64,000 nucleotides of DNA from Gammaproteobacteria bacterium (GCA_016191245.1 JACPOY010000025.1:62001-126000), one strand, 5' to 3'; counted from the first letter of the stretch, positions 1 to 9,503 are shown. Program-made: numbers and translations. Notes: generated from the letters alone by a model not told the origin.

Positions 1-2668
1 TGTGTTCAATAATCACAATGGTATTGCCTGAGCTTTGTAAATGAAACAATACATCTAAAAGTTGCTTCACGTCATGAAAATGTAAACCTGTCGTGGGTTC
101 ATCAAGTATGTACAAAGTATTACCTGTATCGCGACGTGATAACTCTTTAGCTAATTTGATGCGTTGTGCTTCACCACCTGATAACGTTGTGGCGCTTTGT
201 CCTAATTTCAAATAAGTTAAACCCACATCCATCAAGGTTTGCAGTTTACGATGAATGGTAGGAATGGCTTTGAAAAACTCAAAAGCATCTTCAACCGTCA
301 TTTCTAGCACTTCGTGAATATTTTTCCCTTTATAATGCACTTGCAGCGTTTCATCATTATAACGTTTGCCTTTGCATACATCGCACATCACATAGACATC
401 GGCGAGAAAGTGCATTTCAACCTTAATTAAACCATCGCCTTCGCATGCTTCACAACGGCCGCCTTTGACGTTAAAGCTAAAACGCCCTACTTGATAACCA
501 CGCGAGCGTGCTTCGTTGGTGCCTGCAAATAAATCACGAATATGGGTAAATAATCCCGTATAAGTGGCAGCATTGGAGCGTGGGGTTCGGCCAATGGGAC
601 TTTGATCAATGCCAACGACTTTATCTAAGTGTTCAAGACCTGATATTTTTTCGTAGGGACTGATTTGAGTAAGACCGGCACGATTAAGTACATGCGCTGC
701 AATCGGGTAGAGCGTGTCATTGACCAGCGTTGATTTGCCAGAACCAGAGACTCCAGTGATGCAAGTTATTAATCCAATCGGAAACTCAACCGTTAAATCA
801 TGAAGATTATTGCCGGTGGCCCCTGTAATTTTAATGGTGCGTTTAGGATCAATCGGGCGTCTTTGTGTTGGTACTGGGATGCTAAGTTTTCCTGACAAAT
901 ATTGTCCGGTTAAAGATCCTTTTGCTTTTTTGATAGCATTAGGCGTTCCTTCTGCCACAACATGACCGCCATGAACACCAGCGCCTGGGCCTATATCTAC
1001 GATATGATCGGCCATCATCATGGCTTCTTCATCGTGTTCAACCACAATGACTGTGTTGCCAATATCTCGAAGATGTTTCAAGGTAGCTAAAAGACGTGCG
1101 TTATCGCGCTGATGTAATCCAATGGAAGGTTCATCCAGAATATACATCACGCCGACAAGACCTGCGCCAATTTGGCTTGCCAAACGTATGCGCTGTGCTT
1201 CGCCGCCAGAAAGGGTTTCTGCTGTACGATTGAGGGTGAGGTATTCTAAGCCCACATCCACCAGAAATTTTAATCTGTCAGAAATTTCTTTTAGTATTTT
1301 GTCGGCAATTTCTTTGCGCCGCCCGGTGAGTTGTAATTTGAGAAAATAATGTAAGCAATCCCCAATAGGCATTGCCGTTATTTGTGGGAGTGTTTTTTTA
1401 CCCACAAAAACAAAGCGGGCTTCTTTGCGAAGGCGTGTTCCTTCACATTCTGGGCAGGCTTGATTGGCAAGATAACGTGCCAATTCTTCTCGAATATATT
1501 CTGAATCTGTTTCCCGGTAGCGACGTTCTAAATTAGGGATCACACCTTCAAATGGATGGCGACGACGGCGAGTATCACCTCGCTCGTTAGTATAATGGAA
1601 AGTGATTTCTTCATCGTCACTCCCATAGAGAACAATATTTTGGAAATTTTTAGGGAGTTCTTTAAACGGTGTATCAAGATCAAAACCATAATGTTTACTT
1701 AAGGATTTGAGCATACTGAAATAATATTGATTACGCCTATCCCAGCCACGAACGGCGCCACAGGCTAAACTCATATCAGGTAAATGAACCACACGTTTAG
1801 GATCAAAAAATTGTTTAGAGCCTAAACCATCACAACTTGGGCAAGCACCCGCTGGGTTATTAAATGAGAAAATGCGAGGTTCTAATTCTGGTAAATTGTA
1901 ACCACAAATGGAGCACGCATATTTTGCAGAGAAGGTGACTTCTGGTTTTTTGCTATCTACCCAATGGATAATGGCCAAGCCATCGCTTAATTTGAGCGCG
2001 GTTTCAAATGAATCTGCAAGCCGAGCACGCAGATCTGCGCGCACTTTGATCCTATCAATAACGACTTCAATCGTATGTTTTTTGCGTAAATCTAATTTCG
2101 GTGCTTCATTAATATCATATAATTTGCCGTTAATGCGCACACGTACATAACCGCTATTACGTAACTGCTCCAACGTTTGGATATGTTCGCCTTTTCTTTC
2201 ACGCACAACAGGGGCAAGTAGTAACGCCTTGGTATCTTCAGGCTCCGCTAAAACATGATCCACCATTTGACTGACCGTCTGTGCTTCAAGTGGGATATCA
2301 TGATCAGGACAACGTGGTAGGCCTGCTCTGGCATATAACACTCTTAGGTAATCATATAACTCTGTAACGGTACCAACAGTGGAGCGTGGGTTATGCGAAG
2401 TTGTTTTTTGCTCGATGGAAATAGCAGGGGATAGCCCTTCAATGTGATCAACATCTGGCTTTTCCATGACAGATAAAAATTGTCTGGCATAGGAAGATAG
2501 CGATTCAACGTAGCGTCTTTGTCCTTCAGCGTATAAGGTATCAAAAGCCAAGGACGATTTGCCTGAACCGGATAACCCAGTAATGACAATTAATTTATCG
2601 CGCGGCAATGTCAGATTAATCGATTTAAGATTGTGCGTACGTGCACCTCTTATCGTGATTTTATCCAT
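1..2668 (-). CDS. uvrA: UvrABC excinuclease ATPase subunit UvrA (3' end cut by window edge)
   Basis: UvrA recognises DNA damage in nucleotide excision repair and loads UvrB; it acts in the cytoplasm as a dimer. The frame opens with [14 protein letters not shown] and runs off the left edge after about 889 codons, so roughly 50 C-terminal residues of a normal ~940-residue UvrA are missing from view. Seen: Walker [10 protein letters not shown] near residue 31, a CxxC zinc module near 253-280, ABC signature [12 protein letters not shown], a second Walker [10 protein letters not shown] near 640, a second zinc module (CEAC, CDVC) near 740-770, and a second [12 protein letters not shown]. It is divergent from the MFS-ssb pair, the classic uvrA/ssb neighbourhood of gammaproteobacteria. 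Confidence 0.98.
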   Translation of the reverse strand, partial: MDKITIRGARTHNLKSINLTLPRDKLIVITGLSGSGKSSLAFDTLYAEGQRRYVESLSSYARQFLSVMEKPDVDHIEGLSPAISIEQKTTSHNPRSTVGTVTELYDYLRVLYARAGLPRCPDHDIPLEAQTVSQMVDHVLAEPEDTKALLLAPVVRERKGEHIQTLEQLRNSGYVRVRINGKLYDINEAPKLDLRKKHTIEVVIDRIKVRADLRARLADSFETALKLSDGLAIIHWVDSKKPEVTFSAKYACSICGYNLPELEPRIFSFNNPAGACPSCDGLGSKQFFDPKRVVHLPDMSLACGAVRGWDRRNQYYFSMLKSLSKHYGFDLDTPFKELPKNFQNIVLYGSDDEEITFHYTNERGDTRRRRHPFEGVIPNLERRYRETDSEYIREELARYLANQACPECEGTRLRKEARFVFVGKKTLPQITAMPIGDCLHYFLKLQLTGRRKEIADKILKEISDRLKFLVDVGLEYLTLNRTAETLSGGEAQRIRLASQIGAGLVGVMYILDEPSIGLHQRDNARLLATLKHLRDIGNTVIVVEHDEEAMMMADHIVDIGPGAGVHGGHVVAEGTPNAIKKAKGSLTGQYLSGKLSIPVPTQRRPIDPKRTIKITGATGNNLHDLTVEFPIGLITCITGVSGSGKSTLVNDTLYPIAAHVLNRAGLTQISPYEKISGLEHLDKVVGIDQSPIGRTPRSNAATYTGLFTHIRDLFAGTNEARSRGYQVGRFSFNVKGGRCEACEGDGLIKVEMHFLADVYVMCDVCKGKRYNDETLQVHYKGKNIHEVLEMTVEDAFEFFKAIPTIHRKLQTLMDVGLTYLKLGQSATTLSGGEAQRIKLAKELSRRDTGNTLYILDEPTTGLHFHDVKQLLDVLFHLQSSGNTIVIIEH

Positions 2669-2762
2669 AAGGTTCCCAGGCACCAAACAAACTTGCTAAT
2701 ATACGACGATTTGGCAGCCTTTGCTATTTTCTATAGCCAAACAAAGCACACCCAGAGGTGAA

Positions 2763-3938
2763 ATGACATTTTCCGAACTTAAAAGCACCATAATTTTAGC
2801 GCTCATCTTTGCTAGTCGGATGTTGGGGCTTTTTATGGTATTGCCAGTTTTAGCGCTCTATGCGAGTAAAATTGATGGCGCAACACCAATGTTGATTGGC
2901 ATCGCTGCGGGTATCTATGGTTTAACTCAGGCATTTTTACAATTACCTTGTGGCATGCTTTCAGATCATTTTGGTCGTAAACAAGTGATTGCCGGAGGGC
3001 TACTTGTTTTTATCTTTGGAAGTTTGGTGGCTGCCTTCTCTCAGGGTATCTGGGGACTTATCATCGGACGTGCGGTGCAGGGAATGGGGGCGGTGGGATC
3101 ACCTATTTTAGCCTTGGTTGCTGATCTCACACGCGAAAAGGTGCGTACGCGTGCCATGGCGGTAATTGGCATTAGTATTGGTTTTACTTTTATGTTGGCC
3201 ATTTTATTAGGCCCCTTGCTAGATGCATCTATTGGGTTGTTTGGCATTTTTGCCTTGACGGCGGTGATGGGGGGAGTTGGCTTATTATTATTGTCTTTCT
3301 TAGGTTCTGTACCTAAACAACAAGCGCCGGTTGAGAGACGCCCTATGCGCCAGTTACTAAAGCACCGTGACTTATGGCCGTTGAACCTGAATATTTTTAT
3401 CTTACATGCACTATTAACTGCCTGCTTTTTAGTGTTTCCTTTTAAAATTGAAGAAGTGACTGGCTTAAATTCAAGTCATGTATGGCGCTTTTATTTACCA
3501 GTGTTAGTGGCGTCAATTATTTTAGTAGCACCACTTCTACGTTACGCTGATCATCCGCTATGGCAAAAAAAGCTGATGAAAACGGCGCTAATTGGTTTAG
3601 GTTTATCGATAATAGTGCTTATTGGTGCCAGGCAATATGTGATATTTTTTGTATCATCAACCTTATTTTTCTTATGTTTTAATTTTTTAGAAGCTAGTCT
3701 TCCTGCAATGGTATCGCGTATCGTACCGCAGGGAAGTAAAGGCTCAGCATTGGGTGTATACTCGTTTTCGCAATTTTTAGGTATGTTCGCTGGTGGAGTG
3801 TTCGGTGGCTGTTTACAGCAATGGATAGGACCCTGGGGAATTGGTTTAAGTTGTCTAGTCTTAACAATAATTGGCTGGATGACTCTGTTTTGCTCGGCAA
3901 AGGGGAGTGAGAAATGGCAAGAGGTATCAATAAAGTAA
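2763..3938 (+). CDS. MFS transporter, YajR-like
   Basis: A 12-TM major facilitator superfamily permease of about 391 residues in the inner membrane, probably a drug or metabolite proton antiporter; substrate unknown. The loop 2-3 signature [12 protein letters not shown] and the motif [16 protein letters not shown] are visible. An ATG 14 codons upstream is open, but the ATG at 2763 follows a GAGGTG ribosome site and starts [12 protein letters not shown] directly before TM1, so I chose it. The 3' end overlaps ssb by 25 bases, implying co-transcription. An MFS gene between uvrA and ssb is, from general knowledge, a common arrangement in this part of the gammaproteobacteria. Confidence 0.9.
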   Translation: MTFSELKSTIILALIFASRMLGLFMVLPVLALYASKIDGATPMLIGIAAGIYGLTQAFLQLPCGMLSDHFGRKQVIAGGLLVFIFGSLVAAFSQGIWGLIIGRAVQGMGAVGSPILALVADLTREKVRTRAMAVIGISIGFTFMLAILLGPLLDASIGLFGIFALTAVMGGVGLLLLSFLGSVPKQQAPVERRPMRQLLKHRDLWPLNLNIFILHALLTACFLVFPFKIEEVTGLNSSHVWRFYLPVLVASIILVAPLLRYADHPLWQKKLMKTALIGLGLSIIVLIGARQYVIFFVSSTLFFLCFNFLEASLPAMVSRIVPQGSKGSALGVYSFSQFLGMFAGGVFGGCLQQWIGPWGIGLSCLVLTIIGWMTLFCSAKGSEKWQEVSIK

Positions 3939-4372
3939 TTTTGGTTGGCAATTTGGGAAATGATCCCGAAGTGCGCTATATGCCAAGTGGTGGCGCTGTC
4001 GCTAATATCACCGTTGCAACCAGTGAGAGCTGGAAAGACAAACAAACCGGTGAACCACAAGAACGTACCGAATGGCATCGTGTGGTATTTTTTAATCGCT
4101 TAGCAGAAATTGTGGGCGAATATTTACGTAAAGGCTCAAAAGTCTATGTTGAAGGAAGCCTTCGTACACGCAAATGGCAAGATCAAGCTGGTGTTGAACG
4201 TTACACAACAGAAATCGTTGCAGCTGAAATGCAAATGCTTGATAGTCGTGGTGGTAAAGAGGGAGGCGCTTCTTATGCACCTCAATCACATTCACAAATG
4301 CCATCTGCTCCAGCAGAATCCATGGCATCATCGAATGTGAATGCAGAGTTTGATGACGATATACCGTTTTAA
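3914..4372 (+). CDS. ssb: Single-stranded DNA-binding protein SSB
   Basis: SSB coats single-stranded DNA in replication, repair and recombination. The 152-residue product starts [20 protein letters not shown] and carries the OB fold over residues 1-110 ([31 protein letters not shown]), then a Gly/Ser/Pro/Gln linker and the acidic tip DDDIPF that recruits partner proteins. Length and both ends fit the family. Translation starts inside the preceding MFS gene (25-base overlap). A palindromic repeat element follows 5 bases after the stop and could act as transcription terminator. Confidence 0.97.
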   Translation: MARGINKVILVGNLGNDPEVRYMPSGGAVANITVATSESWKDKQTGEPQERTEWHRVVFFNRLAEIVGEYLRKGSKVYVEGSLRTRKWQDQAGVERYTTEIVAAEMQMLDSRGGKEGGASYAPQSHSQMPSAPAESMASSNVNAEFDDDIPF

Positions 4373-4376
4373 TGTT

Positions 4377-4420
4377 CTTATCCCCTCTCCCATTTTGGGA
4401 GAGGGTTAGGGTGAGGGTTT
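4377..4420 (+). repeat. REP-like palindromic element, subtype A (degenerate)
   Basis: A stem CCCTCTCC / GGAGAGGG around a short CATTTTG loop is followed by the tail TTAGGGTGAGGG. The same unit, with a CCTTGCG loop, recurs at 4969-5010, 31036-31138, 55789-55831 and 61741-61780. It lies directly after the ssb stop. GC-rich in AT-rich DNA; read by eye. Confidence 0.8.
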
Positions 4421-4477
4421 CTAATCCAATTAAGACCCTCGCTCCCCGATCAATTAAGATCGTGCAGAATTAATATT

Positions 4478-4885
4478 ATGAAAAATTTTACTAAGATAAA
4501 TCATCTTGCTCTTTTAATTTCAGATTTGGAAAAAGGAAGAGAATTTTACGGTAAAATTCTTGGTTTAGAAGAAATTGAGAGGCCTTCTTACCATATTCAA
4601 GGTATTTGGTATCAGTTAGGAGATAGCCAACTACACTTGATGTTGCTAGAAGACTTAAAACAACCTCAATGCCATCCTGAAAATGTGACAGTCCAACCTC
4701 ACTTTGCCTTCTCAGTTTCTGTCGGCGATTACCAAGAAATAATTGGAAAATTATCTTTATCAGAAATTAACGTTGTAGAAGAGTCTCGCGATTTAAGGCC
4801 AGATACTTGGCAAGCATTTTTTTATGATTATGATGGTAATATGATAGAGATCATTGCTACTCAGAAGCAGCATGAAAACGTTTAG
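4478..4885 (+). CDS. VOC (glyoxalase/bleomycin-resistance fold) family protein
   Basis: A 135-residue single vicinal-oxygen-chelate domain, cytoplasmic. Seen: N-terminal NHLALLISDLEKGREFYGKIL (the first beta-alpha-beta unit with the metal-ligand His at residue 9), a central segment HFAFSVSVGDY with a second His, and the C-terminal FFYDYDGNMIEII giving the usual acidic ligand. These fit metal-dependent VOC enzymes, but the substrate (methylglyoxal adduct, antibiotic, catechol) cannot be told from sequence. The gene stands alone between two groups of palindromic repeats. Confidence 0.85.
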   Translation: MKNFTKINHLALLISDLEKGREFYGKILGLEEIERPSYHIQGIWYQLGDSQLHLMLLEDLKQPQCHPENVTVQPHFAFSVSVGDYQEIIGKLSLSEINVVEESRDLRPDTWQAFFYDYDGNMIEIIATQKQHENV

Positions 4886-4918
4886 AAAACACTTCACCCT
4901 GGCACCCTTTCTTGTCTT

Positions 4919-5010
4919 TTTCTCACCCTCTCCCGCGAAGCGGTAGAGGGTAAGAAACAGATCTTCTCTTATCCCCTCTCCCCTTGCGGGAGAGGGTTAG
5001 GGTGAGGGGT
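4919..5010. repeat. Two REP-like elements in inverted orientation
   Basis: A shorter minus-oriented copy at about 4919-4952 (CACCCTCTCCCGCGAAGCGG then TAGAGGGTAAG) is followed by a full plus-oriented subtype A copy at 4969-5010 (CCCCTCTCCCCTTGCGGGAG then the TTAGGGTGAGGGGT tail). Inverted pairing is typical of BIME-type mosaic elements. They fill the gap between the VOC gene and the antitoxin-like gene. Confidence 0.8.
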
Positions 5011-5121
5011 GTTTCTTAAACATTAACAACTTTAGTAGTTCGTTGAAAAAAGACTTCCAGAATTGCCAATTTAACCCAAGCTCTGCCTGAACGAGTCATA
5101 AATGCTTCTTACTTGACTTGC

Positions 5122-5139
5122 TGTCGCCTTCTGGCGACA
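5122..5139. promoter_or_regulatory. Short perfect inverted repeat upstream of the HTH gene
   Basis: TGTCGCC-TTCT-GGCGACA is a perfect 7-bp inverted repeat 42 bases before the HTH start at 5181. It could be an operator for that protein or an mRNA hairpin; nothing decides between them. Confidence 0.35.
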
Positions 5140-5180
5140 ATTGACAGCATTCTTCTTAAAAGAATTAATGGAAAGATGTG

Positions 5181-5519
5181 ATGAACAAGCAAAAGCTATT
5201 GAAGAATACCACTAGTTATAATGAAAAATTAATTTTATCTTTGTGTGATCCCGAAGAAGCTGCGGCTTATTTACAAGCAGCTTTTGATGAATATCAAGAA
5301 GATGAAAATATGGAAGCATTTTTATTAGCACTACGGAATGTTGCCCAAGCTCGCGGAGGTATCTCTGAGCTTGCAAAAAAAACTGATTTAAATAGGCAAA
5401 GTCTTTATCGTACACTTTCAAAATCAGGTAACCCCAAATTATATACTTTAGGCGCGATAATTAAAGAATTAGGCTTTTCTTTTACCATTACGCCGAACTT
5501 ACCAACAGATCATCAATAG
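5181..5519 (+). CDS. Antitoxin-like HTH DNA-binding protein (COG3636/HigA-like)
   Basis: A 112-residue protein resembling the antidote half of phage-derived RelE/HigB-type addiction modules. Seen: an N-terminal LCDPEEAAAYLQAAFDEYQE segment typical of that family, and a C-terminal helix-turn-helix GGISELAKKTDLNRQSLYRT ending in GNPKLYTLGAIIKELGF. A GTG one codon before the ATG pair is possible, but I chose the ATG at 5181. The usual partner, a short RelE-fold toxin just upstream, is absent: 4886-5180 holds repeats and a hairpin. It may be an orphan antitoxin now acting as a regulator. Confidence 0.75.
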   Translation: MNKQKLLKNTTSYNEKLILSLCDPEEAAAYLQAAFDEYQEDENMEAFLLALRNVAQARGGISELAKKTDLNRQSLYRTLSKSGNPKLYTLGAIIKELGFSFTITPNLPTDHQ

Positions 5520-5541
5520 TCGATTCGAAGCAAAGAAGTTT

Positions 5542-5583
5542 TTCAACTTGCAAAAAACACGAAGTTGAAGTGTTTACTATAAT
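5542..5583 (+). promoter_or_regulatory. Candidate operator and -10 box before the leader-peptide gene
   Basis: TTCAACTT at 5542-5549 and AAGTTGAA at 5562-5569 form a perfect 8-bp inverted repeat with centres 20 bp apart, about two helical turns. A consensus TATAAT lies at 5578-5583, 42 bases before the ATG at 5625. No good -35 box is visible at normal spacing, which suggests activator dependence or a false match. The HTH protein just upstream is an obvious candidate binder. Confidence 0.4.
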
Positions 5584-5624
5584 AAGGAAATTTAAATCAG
5601 GTTCTATTAGCTAAGGATGACTTT

Positions 5625-5921
5625 ATGAGAACGCTTTCATTATCAGAACTACACACAGTAAATGGTGCGAGAGCTTCATTGCTCAACGTTCGGGTGACGG
5701 ATATGGAAATACTTGTCACGAACTCCGCGCGTTACGTTTGTGGGGGCAGTTATTATGGCCATCATGTTAATGCCATTTTATATGCCAATGAAGTACATGA
5801 TCTAACAGATAGAAATCTGGGATACGATCTCTCGCATCCTTTTTCACACAATGGCCATCTGGTGCAAGCGACCCCTGTTGCGGGTGGTTATATTTATAAA
5901 ATTATTTTTGACGAAGGCTAG
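5625..5921 (+). CDS. Small protein with a colicin V-type double-glycine leader
   Basis: A 98-residue protein of unknown function. Its first 15 residues, MRTLSLSELHTVNGA, match the known colicin V leader MRTLTLNELDSVSGG at 9 of 15 positions, including Leu4, Leu6, Glu8, Leu9, Val12 and Gly14, the positions read by C39 leader peptidases. GA replaces GG, a variant that C39 enzymes can accept. The predicted mature part of about 83 residues has one Cys (VCGGSYYGHH) and is not Gly/Ala-rich like colicin V. No CvaB-type exporter or immunity gene is visible nearby. The last 20 bases overlap the convergent AraC gene. Confidence 0.7.
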   Translation: MRTLSLSELHTVNGARASLLNVRVTDMEILVTNSARYVCGGSYYGHHVNAILYANEVHDLTDRNLGYDLSHPFSHNGHLVQATPVAGGYIYKIIFDEG

Positions 5922-6633
5922 TAAAATAGTGGGCGGGTGTTGCGCCCATTAAAGTGCGAAATACTTTAATAAACGCGCTTACGCTTTGATAACCCAGCGA
6001 CAAAGAAACCCAAGTAACCGATTTTCCCTTGGCCAGATATTCCATTGCTTTCATGACGCGTGCGAGTTGACACCATTTGGCAAAAGACATGCCTGTTTCT
6101 TGTCGAAAGTGACGAGTAAAAGTTCTTGTCGCCATATTGGCATGTTGAGCCCAAGTGTCGATTGAGCTTGTGGACTCTGGGCGAGCAATAAATGCGAGCG
6201 CTAGTTTTTCAAGCTTTGTATTTTGCGGCATAGGCAAATAAAGCGGTTCTGATTCTAGTGTTGATAATTCATCGGTCATTACCTGAATTAATCTTTTTTT
6301 AGCCGGCGATAATTCGCTTTCTTGCCAAGTTCCACATCTTGCCAAAACTTCAGTTAACAACGGGTTTGGGGTGAAAACACAAACATGTTTAGGTAAATTT
6401 TTACAAATGTTGCGCGATAAATAAAAACTGACGCCATTCATTGCTCCATAAGACTTAGCACTATGCTTATATCCTGGAGGGATCCATCCTGCTCGCTGTG
6501 ATGGCATGATCCATCGCTTATCATCGGTTTGCAATATCAACAATCCCTTATTGATAATAAAAAGCTGACCCTCAGGATGCTGATGAGGTTTGCTCTCATG
6601 AGAGCTATCTCGTGTTAGCGATCTGATCTTCAT
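5902..6633 (-). CDS. AraC-family transcriptional regulator with N-terminal cupin
   Basis: A 243-residue regulator. The N-terminal half is a cupin-like sensor (KPHQHPEGQLFIINKGLLIL, then WIPPGYKHSAKSYG). The C-terminal 100 residues hold the double HTH (NMATRTFTRHFRQETGMSFA, then a second HTH with SLGYQSVSAFIKVFRTLMG). This layout matches the NimR/YdeC-like group, which usually controls an adjacent exporter or enzyme gene. No exporter is adjacent; the divergent neighbour at 6740 is a secreted SnoaL-like protein and is the best target guess. Confidence 0.88.
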   Translation of the reverse strand: MKIRSLTRDSSHESKPHQHPEGQLFIINKGLLILQTDDKRWIMPSQRAGWIPPGYKHSAKSYGAMNGVSFYLSRNICKNLPKHVCVFTPNPLLTEVLARCGTWQESELSPAKKRLIQVMTDELSTLESEPLYLPMPQNTKLEKLALAFIARPESTSSIDTWAQHANMATRTFTRHFRQETGMSFAKWCQLARVMKAMEYLAKGKSVTWVSLSLGYQSVSAFIKVFRTLMGATPAHYFTSLRQK

Positions 6634-6739
6634 TGTAAGAATAATGGCCCAAATGCGTTATGGATTGACTCAATTACATTAGCAAGAGAAGCCTATAAAA
6701 GCTAGTATTTTGAAATAAACACAAACAGGAGATAATGTC

Positions 6740-7204
6740 ATGACGAAATTAAGAATCATACTTGCATGTCTAGGATGTCTATCATCCATTGCTTTTGCAA
6801 ATACAACTGAGATGCAAGTGGTGAAAGATACTTTTGCTTGGTTTAATCAAATTTCAAGTACAGAACGCCAACCTTTCACTCAAAAAGATATTGCACAGCA
6901 TTTCACGAAGGACGCCAAAATGATAACAAATAATAAATTAGCATGTGAAGGTATAGCTGGGCATTTTGATCATTTTGTAGAATTAAATCAGCATTACAAA
7001 ATAATGAAAGTGGATATCAACAGCATAGATATGCGCCAAGCAGGAGATAGAGTATATCTTGATTATGCTATCGATAGTGTCGATGATAAACAGCAAAATA
7101 CTAAAATTCATGTGATGGGTTATATGGAAGTGCAAAATAACCGTATAAAATTATTTAAAGAAATTGTTTCCTTTGAAGGTGATAAAAAAGCAGTTGTTGG
7201 TTAA
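6740..7204 (+). CDS. Secreted NTF2/SnoaL-like protein
   Basis: A 154-residue exported protein. The signal peptide MTKLRIILACLGCLSSIAFA ends at a likely AxA-type cleavage site. The remainder has the alpha+beta cone pattern of SnoaL/NTF2-like proteins: an early helix with DTFAWFNQI, a middle HFTKDAKMIT-like strand and a C-terminal set of beta strands ending with an IKLFKEIVSFEG segment. A strong AGGAG ribosome site precedes the ATG. It is divergent from the AraC regulator. Function unknown; the fold call is from pattern only. Confidence 0.65.
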   Translation: MTKLRIILACLGCLSSIAFANTTEMQVVKDTFAWFNQISSTERQPFTQKDIAQHFTKDAKMITNNKLACEGIAGHFDHFVELNQHYKIMKVDINSIDMRQAGDRVYLDYAIDSVDDKQQNTKIHVMGYMEVQNNRIKLFKEIVSFEGDKKAVVG

Positions 7205-7272
7205 GGGCGCGCATTGACGAGCCTTATACTATACTCAAGCAATCTCTGATGGTATAGGGCCTCTGATTCATA

Positions 7273-7677
7273 ATGGATTTTAATGCCTACATGACTTGTT
7301 GTAGTGCTAATTATCAGCGCTTGCATAAATTACTTCCCAGGCATGCGCCAATTGGTGAAACTTTAACTTGGATCATGCATAAAATGGGTCAATTGCAACT
7401 GCAAGTGACTCAAAAACAAAACCATACGGATACCTTAAGCATACAATTTCAAAATGAACATGCCAGTAAGTGGCTAGCAACGTTCGATGTCCAGGTGAAT
7501 TTATATCATGACGCATGTCTTGCAGAAGTGATAGCGTTAAAAGACGCAAAAGGCCAGATGCAATATTTTTCACATCCTACAAGTCGCAAACAATTCCCCT
7601 ATTGGGAAAAGTGGCAAATGAATCATTTATTGTGCGATGTGTTGGCGTACTGCATTAAACAACCCAAGCAAGCTTAA
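7273..7677 (+). CDS. DUF1249 (YqiB-like) protein
   Basis: A 134-residue cytoplasmic protein matching the YqiB/DUF1249 pattern: CSANYQRLHKLLP near the start, a central LSIQFQNEHASKWLATFDVQ, a CLAEVIALKDAKG segment, and the ending FPYWEKWQMNHLLCDVLAYC. Members are gammaproteobacterial, about 140 residues, often near nudF, tolC or cpdA in enterics; their function is not established. Here it is convergent with the acyltransferase, with one base between the stops. Confidence 0.75.
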   Translation: MDFNAYMTCCSANYQRLHKLLPRHAPIGETLTWIMHKMGQLQLQVTQKQNHTDTLSIQFQNEHASKWLATFDVQVNLYHDACLAEVIALKDAKGQMQYFSHPTSRKQFPYWEKWQMNHLLCDVLAYCIKQPKQA

Positions 7678-7678
7678 G

Positions 7679-8425
7679 TTAATCCAAATATCTTTTTTGC
7701 CATTCTAGATAAAGATTTTGCACATGGTCGCAATATTCTTCTTTGGAAGAAAATTGAGCGGGTAAGATGGCATCATAAATGTAGTAATTGACTCTTCGAT
7801 TTTGGGCCCGCATGATCATCCACAATTTATAGAGAAGATGTTGCGATTGCCATTCAAATTCTTGTTGTGATTCATAATGTAAAAATACAGGGACAATAGG
7901 TACGCCAGTTTGCAGTGATAGTTCAAACACACCAAATCGAAAAGGAGTAAAGAGTCGTCGTCCTTTACAGCCCCCTTCAGGATAAAGCCCCACATTCAGC
8001 CCTTTACTAAGAGCTTCTTTTAAGGTATCTGTCGCTTCTTGTCTTGATTCCTTAGATTCTCGGTGTACATAATACGTGCCTGCTGCTTGGCTAATACGTC
8101 CAACAATCCACCAATCTTTCACTTCAATTTTTGCTAAAAAATAGACATTGAATAATGCTGACATACCAATATCTTCAAAAGCAGAAGGGTGGTTGCCAAT
8201 CAAGATATATTGTTTGGGTAAATTTTTTTGATTTTTTTGATGCAAATATAAGTTCACGCGAAGTGCGCGAATAAAAACCCAACACCAATATCGAAAAAGA
8301 TGGCGATACCAATTTTTTCGATATTTCTCTGGTAGAAAAGTAAGTATGTAAACAACCACAGTGACTAGCACTAAATCAATAATGCCAATTATCAAACGTA
8401 TGATTTGAAAAAGAGAAAGTATCAT
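7679..8425 (-). CDS. 1-acylglycerol-3-phosphate O-acyltransferase family protein
   Basis: A 248-residue membrane-associated PlsC-fold acyltransferase that would move an acyl chain onto a lysophospholipid or similar acceptor. The N-terminus is a hydrophobic anchor (IIRLIIGIIDLVLVTVVVYI). Block I reads GNHPSAFEDIG, so the canonical H-x4-D has Glu at the Asp position with Asp one residue later. The glycerol-phosphate block appears as GLYPEGGCKGRRLF, and VPIVPVFLHY is the last block. A GAGG site precedes the ATG. The acceptor may not be lysophosphatidate. Confidence 0.85.
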   Translation of the reverse strand: MILSLFQIIRLIIGIIDLVLVTVVVYILTFLPEKYRKNWYRHLFRYWCWVFIRALRVNLYLHQKNQKNLPKQYILIGNHPSAFEDIGMSALFNVYFLAKIEVKDWWIVGRISQAAGTYYVHRESKESRQEATDTLKEALSKGLNVGLYPEGGCKGRRLFTPFRFGVFELSLQTGVPIVPVFLHYESQQEFEWQSQHLLYKLWMIMRAQNRRVNYYIYDAILPAQFSSKEEYCDHVQNLYLEWQKRYLD

Positions 8426-8489
8426 AGTGCCTCAAAAGCTTGGTTGCTCACATTAAGCTTAAGCAACCAATGAGTTCTGAGCAAGAAGT

Positions 8490-9458
8490 CTATAAGATAC
8501 GTTTTTTGGAGCCAGTTTTTTGATGAATAGCGGTAGTAATGGAGGGATCACTACTATTGGCGATGGCTTGAGAAGAGTGAGAAAGATCAAATTGAATGGT
8601 TAATGTTCTTTGTTTGGGCGTTTCAAGCTTGGCAAATATAATATCTATTTCATCAATGGTGAGCTTATCGCCAAAATCTATTTTTCTAGCTGCTTCGAGC
8701 TTTTGTTGGGACACATCAAATGATGTACCTTGAATAAGCTGAGCAAAGATAATATCAATTTGTTTTTGTTGAATTTTAACAGGTGGCTCAGTGGTTTGCA
8801 GTGCCTCTTTGCTTGCATGCGCAGCCTTTGTCATCTTCTTGGGGGTGAGGATTTCAGCAGGAGGATGTAATTTTGTAATTCGTTTTTCATCAATAGAAGT
8901 TAATTCAATCGCAGTTAAGGATTGTGGGTCCAAATTTTGGTATTTTTTTAAATGTTCTTGATCTTGTAGACGGAGTTTTTTGACAGCCAAAACTAAAGTA
9001 TTATGATGTGCTATTAATTCTGCTTTAAAATTATCTAAAATATCACGGTGTTTAGGGTTTAGTTTTGTAGACTCAAGTTCATGTTTAATTTTTTCAATTG
9101 TTTTTAGAAGTTTTTGTACGATGGATCCTGCTTTGAGCCCATGATTTTTTCCTTTGATTAATTTTCTTTGATGGCTTTCATACAATGCGGTTCCTGCGAC
9201 ATGGTGAAAGAAATGTTCATTACCCTGACCATGTGCACCCCGCATTGTTATATGCGAGTACACCATGTTTAAGCACCAAGCAATTTCATCACGTAGATCA
9301 GAGACTAGTTCCCATAGTTTATTAATATGTTTAGCAGAAGGGAGTGTGGTTGCTATTAGAAATTGCGTTTCATTTTCCAGCGCGGCGCCGAGTTTAAATG
9401 GTACGGGGTTTTTATTATATTTGGATTTTTTTACTGTTGAGTTTGGAGCGTCTAGCAT
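8490..9458 (-). CDS. Unknown effector-like protein, paralogue of its upstream neighbour
   Basis: A roughly 322-residue cytosolic-looking protein that I do not recognise. It is a tandem paralogue of the protein at 9504-10559. Shared landmarks are RGAHGQG, FFHH-x-A-x-TALYES, LIKGKNHG, an EHLKKYQNLD block, and a K-rich segment ITPKK. The middle is helical; the last 60 residues are polar and end in TGSKKRIL. A start 11 codons upstream (9491) is open, but the ATG at 9458 has an AGGT site 6 bases away and matches the MLN start of the paralogue. The two genes form a unit with a gap of about 45 bases. Confidence 0.75.
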   Translation of the reverse strand: MLDAPNSTVKKSKYNKNPVPFKLGAALENETQFLIATTLPSAKHINKLWELVSDLRDEIAWCLNMVYSHITMRGAHGQGNEHFFHHVAGTALYESHQRKLIKGKNHGLKAGSIVQKLLKTIEKIKHELESTKLNPKHRDILDNFKAELIAHHNTLVLAVKKLRLQDQEHLKKYQNLDPQSLTAIELTSIDEKRITKLHPPAEILTPKKMTKAAHASKEALQTTEPPVKIQQKQIDIIFAQLIQGTSFDVSQQKLEAARKIDFGDKLTIDEIDIIFAKLETPKQRTLTIQFDLSHSSQAIANSSDPSITTAIHQKTGSKKRIL

Positions 9459-9503
9459 AATTTTACCTAATATAAAAAGATATGCGTCCATGCATTTCTT
9501 TAA

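Noticed and set aside
3551..4078. 175-codon minus-strand open frame across the MFS/ssb junction
   Set aside because: It is fully covered by two convincing plus-strand genes and its residue usage is that of an antisense shadow.
4377..5010. A CRISPR-like array from the GC-rich repeats
   Set aside because: Copies are few, irregularly spaced, inverted, and palindromic with internal loops; they are scattered across the window as REP/BIME-like units.
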